This document shows positions 52,926 through 63,696 of a stretch of 64,000 nucleotides of DNA, in pieces (the first letter of the stretch is position 1; every line of letters begins with the position of its first letter). A model generated the notes under the pieces. That model saw nothing but the letters and a program-made list of their open reading frames with translations. It had not been told where the DNA came from and made no database searches. The stretch covers positions 65,892,865 through 65,956,864 of the forward strand of contig JAAALK010000285.1 of the NCBI GenBank assembly GCA_019279435.1. Direction: 5' to 3'. The translations under genes and the position numbers were made by a program. This DNA comes from Zizania palustris (Eukaryota; Streptophyta; Magnoliopsida; Poales; Poaceae).

Positions 52926-55397
52926 AGGGTTTTTCCATACCTTAACCGGTTCTAAACCCAGGTAGTGATCATGACTTCTCCTGGAAAGGTCCTGTCATTG
53001 GAATCTTATGGTTTTATTATTGCAAGACTCACATGCGAGCTTATCTCATGAGCCAAAGCTCGGACATCTTGGACATTTGTGTTCACGCTACTTTCACAGT
53101 GTTACCTGTTGCTGAGCGTAATTCTCTGATATTATCGCCCAACATCAGAACAACAACAAAGCGGTGAACATTTTGTTTTCTGGTTTAGGTCCCACTGAAT
53201 TTGAGCGTGTGATCCATCTCACCACTGCTAGAGAGATCTAGGCTACCCTCCAGGCACACCATGAGGGGACAGCCCAGGTCAAGGCTCGGCTCTATCAGAC
53301 CTACCGGCGTGAATATGAAAATTTCACACAGAAGCCGGGTGAATCTGTTGAAGCTTTTTTGGTCGTTTTCAATCGATCATCAACAAGCTTCGGTCCAACA
53401 AGGCCGAGGGTGTTCAGTTAGTCGCAGATCATGAGCAGGCGCTCAAGGTTCTCCATACCTTGGACCCTAAGATCTAGGAGATCAAGGTATCCTCTATCAT
53501 TGAGAGCACATCTTATGATATCTTGACAATCTCTGAGTTGTTTAGCAAGCTGAAGGCCACTGAGGTTGATACCTAGTTGAGATCAAATCTCACTGGCTCT
53601 GGATCAAAAAACTTGGCCCTTGCAACACCTTCTGCTGACCTCTCTTCTATTAGCTGTGTTGGGTTCTCCTTGATGTCTATCACTGAGAACCAGCTCGAGT
53701 CGTTAGGAGATGATGACCTGTGTCTGTTTAACAACCGGGTGCGTCGTGTCTATGATAAGAGAATGTTCAAAAAGACACGGCACAAAATCCAGATGCTTTG
53801 AGTGTGGTGATCCAGGTCACTTCATCGCCGACTGCCCTAAGTGCAATGGTCACAAGAAGGGTACCGGTGGTGGCTTCTATGACTCTGGCAAGCATAACGG
53901 CTCATCGTTCACAAAGGGCAAGCCAAAGACCAGATTCTTCAGAAAGGCCCTGAAGGACTACCGGCGTGAGAACAAGAAGCGCGACAAGGCCTTCTTCGCC
54001 GAGATGGAGAAAACCTACTCCAAGCGGTCTATGTCTTCTTCCTCTTCATCGAGCTCAAGCGATGAGGAGATTGTCATCAGGAAGGGGAACGACAAGGACG
54101 ATCCGGCGGGCCTCTGCTTCATGGCCTTTAGGGATAGACCGAAGAGCCGCTCACATAACGCCGAAGATCCCGCAAGAGCTTCTACTCAATGGCTCTTAGG
54201 GATAAGGAAGAAAATGGCTCCTCCGACGACTCCGACGACGACGACAATGAAAAGGTATCCTCTTATGAACGAGAAATTGTTGATTTACTTGAAAGTAATC
54301 ATAAGGAGTTGAAATATCGGGAAAAACTGCTTAGATGGGCTAAGAAGAGGATAGATGAACTTGAGAGTGAGCTTGTCATGGCGAACGGCAGAATTGAGAG
54401 TCTATCTTCTTCTCCTTGCTTGGGTGATAGCAGTGAGTGCCCAAAGTATGAGGTGTTGTTGTGTGACCTGACGACTCTGAAGTCCCGGTACACATAAAGG
54501 GTTGATGAGAGGGGCGATTTGGCCACTGAGCTTGAGAGTGCTCAGTTGGAGCTGAAAGATGCTCATGCCACTGTCGTCATGCCCTGTGCTAATTGTCCAT
54601 CCCATCTAGCTAGTTTAGTCGAGCAGAAAGCCAAGGGTGATGAGCAATTGGGTGATTTGAAGAGAGTTAGAGCTGAGTTGGAGCACACTAGGATAGAGCT
54701 TGAGACACTGTCAGTTCCACCCACTGTCTGTGAGAACTGCTTGTCTCTTAGATTGGAGTTGATCAAGCTGAAAGCCGAGAAGTCTGTCTAGGTTGATAGA
54801 GAGTGTGAGACCTGCTTGTCTCAGGTGGAGGTTCTAGCTTCTTGATAGAGGAGCTAGCTGATGTCCAAAATGAGAACTTTTACCTCCGTCAGATCCTGAG
54901 TTGGGTGAGTGCCAGAGAGCCACAACTTGGCATGATGATCCAACAGTTTAAAAGGTAGGATGGGTTTGGGGTAGGCTACACCTACACCAAAGCTGATTTT
55001 GAGAGTGCTATTAGTCGGGCAGTGGAGTGGAGTAAAATGACTCCAGAACAGAGATACCCCAAGACTCACTCCACTGAGTCTTTCCATGCTAGTCAGCCCA
55101 AGGATGGAGTGTTCCAAGAACAGCCTAAAGCTCCCCCCAAGAAGCCCATCTGGGTTCCAAAGCCCAAACACCTTCGCACTTCTCTAGACTCTCTTCCTGG
55201 ACCCTCTCACACCAAAGAGTCTACACCCAACACCACCAAGCCTAAGAACCCCAAGCCTCAACCACATCCTAAGAAGACCACTTACCACTATGAGTTTTGT
55301 CAGAAAGACGGGCATCCTGCGGAGTTTCGCTTCAGGAGGAAGTGGGTTGAGACAGCAGAGAGAGCTCGTGGTGGCCAGGAGCAGTTCTACCAGCAGG

Positions 55398-55402
55398 GTG
55401 GT
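55398..55402. repeat. Target-site duplication of solo LTR, left copy (GTGGT)
   Basis: GTGGT precedes the LTR and is repeated at 55897-55901. Confidence 0.88.
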
Positions 55403-55896
55403 TGTGGGGGAAAATATCCCATCTTCGGGGTTATTGCCGTCACAACATAAAAGCAGATAATGGATTCGAAGACTTCCAGACGTCCATCTTCGAAGATACC
55501 CTGAGTCAAGCTCGAAGTACGAAGATAGGCATTGGTTCGGAGTACATCTTCGAACTAAGGCTTTTCGAGATCTTTATTGCCAACTAAGATGGAAGATTTA
55601 TCTTTTATATTATTAGATTAGTCTTTTACCATTTTAGCCCTATCAAGTGTACCGAATAGTTTCCACTATGTCTGTTGTAATAGAGGGGTAAATAGGTCTT
55701 TTCCTTAATATTTGGGCCTATAAATACCCCCCATTTCACCCTGTAATAGGGACCGAATACAAGTTATTCAATACACACATTCAAACTATTCTAAGTTATT
55801 ATCCTTTCGGAGGCTTAGAACAGTTCACTTCACAAACACTTCGTTTGTTAGTTTCTAATCTATAGAAACCTGTTAGCATAATCTTTTACGCCAACA
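55403..55896 (+). repeat. Solo LTR of the A/C Gypsy family (494 bp)
   Basis: Starts TGTGGGGGAAAATATCCC (one T shorter than its relatives) and ends TTTACGCCAACA, with TATAAATA at 55719-55726. It is flanked by perfect 5-bp duplications and no internal region, so it is the product of LTR-LTR recombination after insertion. It sits within J's gag. Confidence 0.92.
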
Positions 55897-55901
55897 GTGG
55901 T
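55897..55901. repeat. Target-site duplication of solo LTR, right copy (GTGGT)
   Basis: Identical to 55398-55402. Confidence 0.88.
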
Positions 55902-56221
55902 AGACTGAGAGTTCCTCGACGTGGGGAGAGGATAGAGGCCAGGCCACGTTGTGTAGGTGGTGGTAGAGGAGACGACTTTCATGCCCGTGCTCCGGAGGGT
56001 GGTGTTCAATCCGACAAAGCTCCAGGTCGTTTTGGATACAACTCTGGACCTCGTGGCCGAGACTTTAGGCAGAACCGAGGACCACGCTTTGAGCCGCGTT
56101 TTGGTCCAAACTCTTGTGATGAATTCTACTTTCTGTCTTTTGAGCAGATGGCTCGTCACTAGTTTAGTTCTTTTGCTAAACCTGGTGCCAGACCATTTGC
56201 TCCCCCTTACAATCACTAATT

Positions 56222-57157
56222 GTGCAGGATCGGGGACTGGAGGACGTTTGGATCATGGACTTAGGATGCTCTCGCCACATGACGGGACATCGCAGATGGT
56301 TGTCCAGTCTCTCTCCCCTGAGCTCTAAGGAATACATCACCTTCGGGAATAGTGGTCAAGGGAAGGTACACGGCATTGGCTCAATTCGTATCTCTGACCA
56401 TTTTTCTTTGAAGAACGTTGCTTTGGTTGGAAATTTGAACTTCAATTTGATTTCTATTTTGCAACTTCTTGAGGATGGTTTGGAGGTTCATTTTAAGAAG
56501 GGAAGTTCTTCTTTGATGGATTCTAGAGGGTCTTTGATTTGCCAGATCTTACCTTTCGGTAAGGTTTTTCGGATTGACTTCTCTAGTTCTTTTGGCCCTT
56601 CTCGATGTTTGATTGCTGGATCCTCCTCTGAGCTCTGGAAGTGGCATAAGAGGTTGGGACATTTGAGTTTTGATCTGCTAGTCAGGTTGAGCTCTATGGA
56701 CCTCATCCGAGGATTGCCCAAGCTTAAAATAGAGAAGGATCTAGTTTGCCATCCCTGTCATCATGGGAAAATGGTTGCCGCTTCTCACTCACCTGTGACT
56801 CAGGTGATGACTTCGTACCTGGGAGAGTTGTTACACATGGACACAGTTGGTCCAGCTCGGGTATGCTTAGTCGGTGGGAAGTGGTACGCGCTTGTGATTG
56901 TTGATGATTTTTATAAATTCTCGCGGGTTTTCTTCTTGGAGTCTAAGGATGAGACTTTTCATTTCGTTCTTGACCTGATTTTGAAGCTGAAGAATGAGAA
57001 CAATGGTCGAATGCGAGCGATTCGCTCTGACAACGGCTCTGAGTTCAAGAACTCTCACTTCGTCAGCTTCTGTAGTGATCAGGGTCTTGATCATCAGTTT
57101 TCTGCTCCTTACACTCCCCATAGAAAGGCGTTGTGGAACGAAAGAACTGCACACTAG
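56222..57157 (+). pseudogene. pol: pol of J: protease, GAG-pre-integrase and integrase core
   Basis: A 311-codon open frame. VWIMDLGCSRHMTGHRRWL is the Copia protease active site, but D-S-G has become D-L-G. The pre-integrase zinc domain is WKWHKRLGHLSFDLL with CHPCHHGKM. The integrase core shows LLHMDTVGP (first Asp) and AIRSDNGSEFKN (second Asp). The expected Q-N-G-V-V-E-R-K segment is reached in a shifted frame: here the frame ends with PYTPHRKALWNERTAH and a TAG, while the next frame carries the Glu. The start codon is not meaningful; the frame was continuous with gag. Confidence 0.85.
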
Positions 57158-57540
57158 TCGAGATGGCTAGGACGATGCTCGATGAGCATAGGACTCCTAG
57201 GCGCTTTTGGGCTGAAGCCATGAACACAGGTTGCTATCTGGCCAACCACATTTTTCTTAGAGTTTACCTAGGTAAGACTTCGTATGAGTTGCGGTTTGGC
57301 AGACAGCCCAAGGTGAGCCACTTGTGAGCATTTGGCTGCAAGTGCTTTGTGCTCAAGAAGGGAGGGCATTTGTACAAGTTTGAGTCTCGTTGCTAGGATG
57401 GAGTTTTTCTTGGCTATGCTTTGCATTCTCGAGGTTTCCGTGTTTGGAACCTCGACTCCCAACAGCTTGTCGAGACTTGCGAGGTTTCTTTTGATGAGTC
57501 CTTGCCTTCTTTGACTCCTTCTTTTGATGCTTTCTGGAGA
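57133..57540 (+). pseudogene. pol: Integrase C-terminal part of J
   Basis: In the frame after the shift: VERKNCTLVEMARTMLDEHR (catalytic Glu), FWAEAMNTGCYLANHIFLRV and YELRFGRQPKVSHL, a TGA at 57325-57327, then AFGCKCFVLKKGGHLYKFES, a TAG, and VFLGYALHSRGFRVWNLDSQ. These are the standard blocks at the end of Copia integrase. Confidence 0.8.
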
Positions 57541-57975
57541 TGGTGAGCTCGGAGAGTCCATCTTCGAAGAAGATGATGACACTCTAGCTGTTGATGAGGG
57601 TGGGCCTTCTGCACAGCCTGCAGAACCCACACCTTCTGAGACTTCGACTGAGGACGAGGGCGGACCTCTGATCACATCTTCCACTTCAATCGAGCCCCCT
57701 CAGTCGAGTCTAGAGGTGCCAGCTGCTGACTCCGGTGAAGTGACTTAAAATCACCACGGATCCCGAGTAGTTCAGCGTGATCACCCCTCAGAACTCATCA
57801 TCGGTGATTTTTTTGAGAGAACTTTGCGCTCTTCTGTTAACTCGCTTGCTGTGTTTGTTGAGTCTGCGTTTGTTGCATCTTTTGATCCTAGAGACGTTTC
57901 TCATGCTCTTTCTGATTCGAATTGGATTAATGCCATGCAAGAAGAGGTTGAGAATTTCGTCCGCAATCGGTTTTG
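57541..57975 (+). pseudogene. pol: Integrase-RT linker of J
   Basis: An acidic Ser/Pro/Glu-rich segment (LGESIFEEDDDTLAVDEGGP) to a TAA at 57746-57748, then HPSELIIGDFFERTLRSSVN and DSNWINAMQEEVENFVRNRF and a TGA. The last block is the usual beginning of Copia RT (W-x-x-A-M-x-x-E). Confidence 0.7.
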
Positions 57976-58758
57976 AACACTAGTTGAGCTGCCACCCAGA
58001 TGCAACCCCATAGGCACCAAGTGGGTGTTCAAAAACAAGCAAGGTGAAGATGGGTTGTGGTGCGCAACAAAGCTCGATTAGTTGCCCAGGGTTTTTGCAA
58101 GAATGAGGGTATTGATTTTGAGGAGACTTTCGCCCCTGTTGCCCGTCTAGAGTCCATTCGCATTCTCTTAGCTTTTGCCGCTTCGAAGGGTTTTAAGCTT
58201 TTTCAAATGGATGTCAAGAGTGCTTTTTTGAATGGGTACATAGAGGAGGAAGTCTATGTTAGGCAGGCCCCCGGTTTTGAAAATCCAAAGTTTCCTCGAC
58301 ATGTTTTTAAGCTACAAAAAGATTTATACGGTATGAAGCAAGCCCCTAGGGCTTGGTATGACTGGTTGAAGCAGTTTTTGCTGGGGAAGGGCTTTGTGAT
58401 GGGTTCTGTGGATAAAACTCTTTTCTTGCTCAGAGATGCATCAGATTTCTTGGTTGCTTAGATTTACGTGGACGATATTATTTTTGGCGGTACTACTAAT
58501 GCTCTTGTGTCCAAGTTTTCTAAGCAGATGCACAACGAGTTTGAGATGAGCCTCGTGGGTGAGCTCAAGTACTTCCTAGGGCTCCAGATCAAGCAGACCA
58601 AGGACGACAGCTTCATCCACCAGGGAAAGTACACTTGGGACATGTTGAAGAAGTTCGACTTCGGTGGAGAGCTGAAGCCTCAGATGACCCCAATGGGAAC
58701 ATCTAGGGGCATGGACAAGGACAGGAGCAGCGTCAAGGTCAATGAGAGAGAGTTTTGA
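57976..58758 (+). pseudogene. pol: Reverse transcriptase of J
   Basis: NPIGTKWVFKNKQGEDG, then ARLVAQGFCKNEGIDFEETF, APVARLESIRILLAFAASKG, FQMDVKSAFLNGYIEEEVYV and LYGMKQAPRAWYDWLKQFLL. A TAG (58459-58461) lies just before the catalytic IYVDDIIFGG. The frame continues with SLVGELKYFLGLQIKQTKDD and ends at a TGA at 58756-58758 (EREF*GM; Arg in K). All RT motifs are readable, but three stops or frame breaks make it inactive. Confidence 0.87.
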
Positions 58759-59412
58759 GGGATGATCGGTTCACTATTGTACTTTACGGTGACAAGGCCA
58801 AACATACAGTTCGCCGTGGGACTGTGCGCGCGCTTTCAGTCTTCACCACGTGCGTTTCATCGGCAGGCTGTCAAGTGCATTTTCAGGTATCTGACCTATG
58901 CGCCCGATCTAGGTCATTACTATTCAACATCAATATCTCTTGATTTATTTGGCTTTTCGGACGCTGACTTTGGTGGGTGCCAGTTGGATCGCAAGTCGAC
59001 TTTTGGTACTTTCCAGTTTCTTGGTTCGTCTCTTGTTTCTTGGTCTACTCGAAAGCAGTCTAGAGTTGCACTTTTAACCACTGAGGCTGAGTATGTAGCT
59101 GCTAGATGCTGCTCACAGTTGGTTTGGATGATTTCCACATTGCGAGATTTTGGGTTGTTCTTTCCTACCAGTGTGCCTCTGTTTTGTGACAGCACTAGTG
59201 CGATTAGTGTAGGGAAAAACCCTTGTCTCCATTCAAAAACCAAACACATTGATGTGCGCATTCACTTTCTAAGGGATCAATATGAGAAAGGTGTCATTGA
59301 CCTTGTTGATGTTGATACCCATCATCAGTTGGCTGACATTTTCACCAAACCCCTAGATCAGTCTACCTTTGAGCGTTTACGAGGGGAGTTGGGTGTTGTG
59401 TATCCTTTTTAG
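58759..59412 (+). pseudogene. pol: RNase H of J
   Basis: GMIGSLLYFTVTRPNIQFAV, then AVKCIFRYLTYAPDLGHYYS, GFSDADFGGCQLDRKS (Asp), TTEAEYVAARCCSQLVWM (Glu), PLFCDSTSAISVGK (Asp), TKHIDVRIHFLRDQYEKGV and LADIFTKPLDQSTFE, ending at VVYPF and a TAG. It removes RNA from the RNA:DNA hybrid. It has lost one codon in the VAAAS segment compared with K. The domain itself is open, but it is the end of a broken pol. Confidence 0.85.
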
Positions 59413-60538
59413 GATATTTTGAGTCAATTTTCTTTCTTTTTTTACTCTTTTCTTGAGTCTTTTTTGTGTGTTCATATCATGCATATCCACATATCACACT
59501 TTGAGCCTGCTTCTGTTATATGATTGAACTACTTTACTTACTCTAGCTGGTACATGCTTTTGATTACTTGTCGATGATCATGCTTTGCTTCAGTTCACAT
59601 GATATGTCTGGTATCTGTCATACGCATGTCTTTTATGCTTTAAAATTGAAAAATGATCACCATTGCTTCTGGTAACTAGCATGTGTAGGCTGAATGCTTT
59701 TGCTATCTGTTACATGCCTTGTAGCTAGTTCCTCAGATGTAGATATGCAACTTGGACATCTATATGCTTTAACATGGAAAATGTGCTATAAAAATGATAA
59801 AAATCAAAAATGAATGAAAATTCCATACCTTTTTATGCTTGAGTTTAAAAGATCCAGGTGGGTTTGCTTTGTCGCATTGCATTGTTTTGGACTGCTTACC
59901 ATAGCACTATGGTATGAACGAGTGGTGATGCATTTTGTTTGCAAAAATTGAAAAATGCGTGCTAATGACTTTCTTTAGATATCATCTGTTGCACTGATCA
60001 TGCCATGTGTCTTAGACAGTATGTCTTTTGCTATACCTGTTAGATGTTGTAATTGCAGTCAATCATATCTGAGAAGCATGCTTTCTACACTCCACCTGCA
60101 CCCCAGTTGCATTCATTGCATATTTTGAGGGGGAGTTGCTTTTTAGGGGGAGTCTGTATCTCTTTAGAGTGCATTTAGTCTCGCTCGATGAGTTCAATTG
60201 TCAACAAGGGGGAGAAATTTTGGGAGAAGAGTTTAAGGGGGAGTTTTGGCTTTCTCTCGGATTTGTTTCAGGGGGAGTTTTTGTCCCGGTTGTCCTTACT
60301 CTTTGGATATCCTTGTTGATAATTCTGAGATTGCACTTGTTTTGAGTCTTTACTTTTGGTTAACCATAATGACCGCTTTCTTGCTTTCGTTTGGCTTTTG
60401 GTCATTAGGGTTAAACTTTTACTTTATTTTCTTCTTCTCTATTTTCTTGTGTTTTGTTTTCGTGTTTCCACATGTGCTCGCAGGTACTGGAGAGCTGTTG
60501 AAGAGAAGTGTTGACAATGCACTCATCAAGGGGGAGAT
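59413..60538. other. 3' noncoding region of element J
   Basis: About 1.1 kb without a gene. It holds six AGGGGGAG tracts (near 60127, 60145, 60207, 60234, 60269 and 60528), the last abutting the 3' LTR and so the likely polypurine tract. Blocks such as GATCCAGGTGGGTTTGC and TGCTTACCATAGCAC are shared with K, L, M and O. Confidence 0.7.
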
Positions 60539-62548
60539 TGAGGAGCCATGCTGAAGAGTGTGGGCCTCATGGCTCCAGATGTGATGAGTCATTGTCAACA
60601 AAAGTCAAGAGGACACAAAGAGAGGAGAAGACCTCTGTGTCTGGGCCGCATGTGTCTCAGGTACACGGGCAGCAAGCGACTGTCGGGCAGAGGGGACACG
60701 AAGTCGGGATGGCCCAATCCGGTACATGGGCTAGGAGCAGGAGAGGATCCACTGGTTGTTGACAAGGATTGACTCAGGTACACGGGCGGTGAGCGATTGC
60801 TGGGCTGAGAGAGCTGTGGAATCGGGCAGGCCCAATCCGGGTACCTGGTGCAATGTCGGTGGACACTTTGTCAGTTTCGGCGCAAAACTGACGACCGCTG
60901 ATCTCGGATCAGAGCATTCTGAGGCGAAGCCGTAGTCGCTACGAAAGCTCCGCTTCAGGTTAAGTCATCTGTAATTAGGAGTTTACCTTTTTGTCCTTAG
61001 GCCCACATTTAGTCAGTCGAGTCTGTAAAAATATCCTAAGGGCATTTTGGTCTTTTCCATTTTATTTCAGCGTCTGTAAAAACCCTAAGGGTATTTTGGT
61101 ATTTTTCTAGGCTATTGGGCTGCCTGTAAATAGGGCCCCAATCCCTAGGGTTAGGGTTAACTCATCTAATGCAAATCATAGTTGAACCACTTCAAGTCTT
61201 TTTCACCGGATTTTTCCTCTCTATGCGCCGCCACTGCCATTATCAGATCTGAGCATCACCACCAAAGTTTCTCTTCTCCAGTGGTATTTAGCTAGTTGAG
61301 GTGTTCTGCCGCACTGGCGCACGGAAGCCAAGGGCTGGCATCTTCGGGCTTCATCACTCACAGCGGATCGTTCAAGGGAGATGCACGGAGTGGGTCCCAT
61401 GAGCACACTTCTACACGCAGGATTCTGGAGTCTTCATCTTAAATGATCACACCACGGTAAGTAGTACTTTTGTTCATCGATTTCTGTGCAAATTATTTAA
61501 ACTTGTGCTGAGATTATTTTTGGCTTTGGTCGATATTATCTATACAACATCTTTGCCTGGTAGCTTGCGAAGATGTTTGGGTTTAACTGTGATTATATCC
61601 CCTATTATTTCATTGGAGTCTCGGTTTTCGTGCACAAGAATTAATTTCAGTCAGGAATGCTAGCAGTTTCATGTAGGTACAGAATACTAGTTGTTGCTTT
61701 CAGTGGACTGTGTTCTTTCACCTAGCACTTTGTTTTCTTTCGCTTCATGATCACTGCTGAGGTGTACGCTCTAGGAGCTAGAAGCATTTTTTTTGGCTGT
61801 CCTGCGCAGGAGCGTGCTTGCAGTGGTTTTCTGTTTTGTTGTCCCGAGAGAAATCTGTAGCCTAGCAGTCCTTGCTGCCAGCTTTTGTTAGTAGGCTTTG
61901 CAGCAGCAGGTGTAGCTATCCTAGATGAATAGCTCTGTAGTCTAGCTTCTAGGCGTTAGATCTCCGGGCGTAATATATGTTCCTGCGAGGTCTGCGCAGA
62001 GTTTTTCTTCGGTGCGTGAGCTTCGCTGAGTTTTATTGTGGATGCTAAGTGTCCCGAAGGCAACACGTACTTCTTTGCTTGCGGTTTTAAAGGAATCTTC
62101 GCGGAAGCTTCGCACTGCACAAAGAGTCGTCGAAGCTTTGCTCTGGGCGAAGTCCCGGAGGCAGACTTTGTCGGTGCTAGTTTCTGTAGACTTCGGATAG
62201 GCTCCGACGTCTATGGTCATAGGCTTCGCACGATCACTTCGCACATGCTTCGTCTAGTTTAAAATAGGAGTGAACTTTTAGGCACTAAACTTTGTTCTCG
62301 TTTTACGTGTTCTTTTTTGTAGATTACATGTCACGGTTCTTCTGATGATGCTTAAAGTGCTTATGTCCTGAATGGTTTGTTAATCTGCCTTTGAACACTG
62401 TTTTGGTGTCTTTTCAACTAGGACACCGATCGTTTTTAGGCTAGATTATTTTAAGCGCCTGTGAACTGTTTCTTTTCTACTGGTTGTTTGTTGCGGTGCG
62501 TTGGGTGTTGGGAGAAGGCCATTGATTCACAAGAATTTTTTAGGCGCC
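60539..62548 (+). repeat. 3' LTR of element J, truncated (2010 bp)
   Basis: Starts TGAGGAGCCATGCTGAAG right after AAGGGGGAGAT. Matches the 5' LTR up to TTTTTTAGGCGCC, where element I begins; the last 38 bp expected from the 5' LTR (52868-52905) are displaced beyond the window. Confidence 0.9.
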
Positions 62549-62754
62549 TGTTGGGGGAATATATTTCCCTTAAACAGGGGCCAAATGACGTCAGCCTCCG
62601 ACAGCCTTCGGCCTAGGGCCTAGCACTATCGGAGCCTGTTTTTTCTATCTAAGTGTCGTTTCCAGGTCCCAAGGTGCCTTTCGGGCCTGTAGCTTCGAAG
62701 CCCTCAAACCAGGAGGTCCGGCTCGAAGCCCCCGATTCGGCCCCTGGCGCGGGA

Positions 62755-63200
62755 CGCCGGAGGCCACCCTCCGGAGTCCAGTTCAGAGGCCGTCCTCCGG
62801 AGTCCAGTTCGGAGGCCGCCCTCCGGAGTCCAGTCTGGAGGCCGCCCTCCGGAGTCAAGCCCGGAGGCCACCCTCCGGGACCAAGACCGGAGACTACCCT
62901 CCGGAGTCCAGTTCGGAGGCCACCCTCCGGAGTCAAGTTCGGAGGCCACCCACCGAGAGCCAAGTCCAGAGGCCGTCCTTCGGAGTCCAGTTCGGAGGCC
63001 GTCCTCTGGAGTCCAGTTCGGAGGCCGCCCTCCGGAGTCCAGTCCGGAGGCCACCCTCCGAGAGCCAAGTCCAGAGGCCGTCCCCCGGGGTCCAGTTCGG
63101 AGGCCGCCCTCCGGAGTCCAGTCCGGAGGCCACCCTCCGAGAACCAAGTCCGGAGGCCGCCCTCCGGAGTCCCGTCCGGAGACTGACCTCCGGAGCATGC
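62755..63200 (+). repeat. 26-27 bp hairpin-bearing tandem repeat in LTR of I
   Basis: About 16-17 units of the form CCCTCCGGAGTCCAGTTC plus GGAGGCCG. Most units contain CCGGAGGCCACCCTCCGG, a 7-bp inverted repeat with a 4-nt loop. Long open frames on both strands here (62649-63326, 62653-63186) are translations of the repeat. Confidence 0.88.
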
Positions 63201-63421
63201 TTCGAAGCTCCCCTCTGGGGTGCACTCCGAAGCCTTCCCCCCAGCCTCTACCTTCGGTTTATCTTTTAGCTGGTCAAAGCCTGGCGCAGTCTGACATGTC
63301 AGTAAAGCTGTAAAGTTGTCTGGCACCTTTTGTACCGTAGCCAGCTCCTTTTCCCCTCTTTGCCCCTATGAGCTTAGGGCTCATAGGGGGCATCCCAGTC
63401 TTTTCCTCTGGCCTGCGTGCC

Positions 63422-63429
63422 TATAAAAG
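63422..63429 (+). promoter_or_regulatory. LTR TATA box of element I
   Basis: TATAAAAG in GCGTGCCTATAAAAGCAGGG, about 250 bp before the LTR end. Confidence 0.65.
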
Positions 63430-63678
63430 CAGGGCCAAGCCCTTGTAACGGGGGGGGACCCCAAAAAAAGGGCCATGAAACCCTGTAGTTCTCTTCTCCA
63501 CACTAAGGCATACCATGCCAAATCCACCACAAACTGGACGTAGGGCTATTATCCCCTAGGGGAGGCCCGAACCAGTATAAACCCCTTCTCCCTCTGAGAG
63601 AACCCATCGAGGTTCATTCTCCACATCGTACACCACTACTGGAAAACCTGCTGGAACTAACGCAATTGTTCCAACAGT

Positions 63679-63696
63679 TGGCGCCGTCCGTGGGGA
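63679..63696 (+). other. Primer binding site of element I
   Basis: TGGCGCCGTCCGTGGGGA, two bases after the LTR end, identical to the PBS of A and D. Confidence 0.8.

Larger units (their letters stand above)
52971..56221 (+). pseudogene. gag: gag of element J (heavily broken, split by solo LTR)
   Basis: ATG at 52971 (MTSPGKVLSLESYGF) frameshifts at once; the next frame has YWKTHMRAYLMSQSSDI, the Copia gag start. Further pieces: 53577-53801 (ITENQLESLGDDDLCLFNNR), a zinc knuckle CFECGDPGHFIADC at about 53799, a Lys-rich then Ser/Asp-rich stretch to 54312, coiled coil with CX2C pairs (54189-54791), and a Pro/Lys-rich part with a damaged second knuckle (FCQKDGHPAEFRFRRK) to 55402. After the solo LTR the Arg/Gly-rich end (RGRDFRQNRGPRFEPRFGPN) leads to a TAA before the protease. 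At least six frame breaks or stops. Confidence 0.75.
50854..62548 (+). mobile_element. Element J: long-LTR Ty1/Copia element (SIRE/Maximus type)
   Basis: 5' LTR (50854-52905), Met-tRNA PBS, gag with zinc knuckles, protease, integrase, RT, RNase H, a 1.1-kb 3' noncoding region with several polypurine-like tracts, and a 3' LTR lacking its last 38 bp. Domain order protease-integrase-RT-RNase H defines Copia. The ~2-kb LTRs and long 3' noncoding part fit the SIRE/Maximus clade; I infer the clade from structure. It is inserted in D's gag (left flank AGTGG). A solo LTR at 55403-55896 and element I at 62549 are later insertions. Many stops and frameshifts are present. Confidence 0.85.
62549..63676 (+). 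repeat. 5' LTR of element I (1128 bp)
   Basis: Starts TGTTGGGGGAATATATTTCC and ends TTGTTCCAACA, with TATAAAAG at 63422-63429. The ends match the other Tat-type LTRs but the interior does not, and it contains the tandem array at 62755-63200. Confidence 0.85.

Noticed and set aside
62649..63326. Long overlapping open frames on both strands (up to 225 codons) in a GC-rich stretch
   Set aside because: They are translations of a 26-27 bp tandem repeat inside the LTR of element I; frames open on both strands come from repeat composition.
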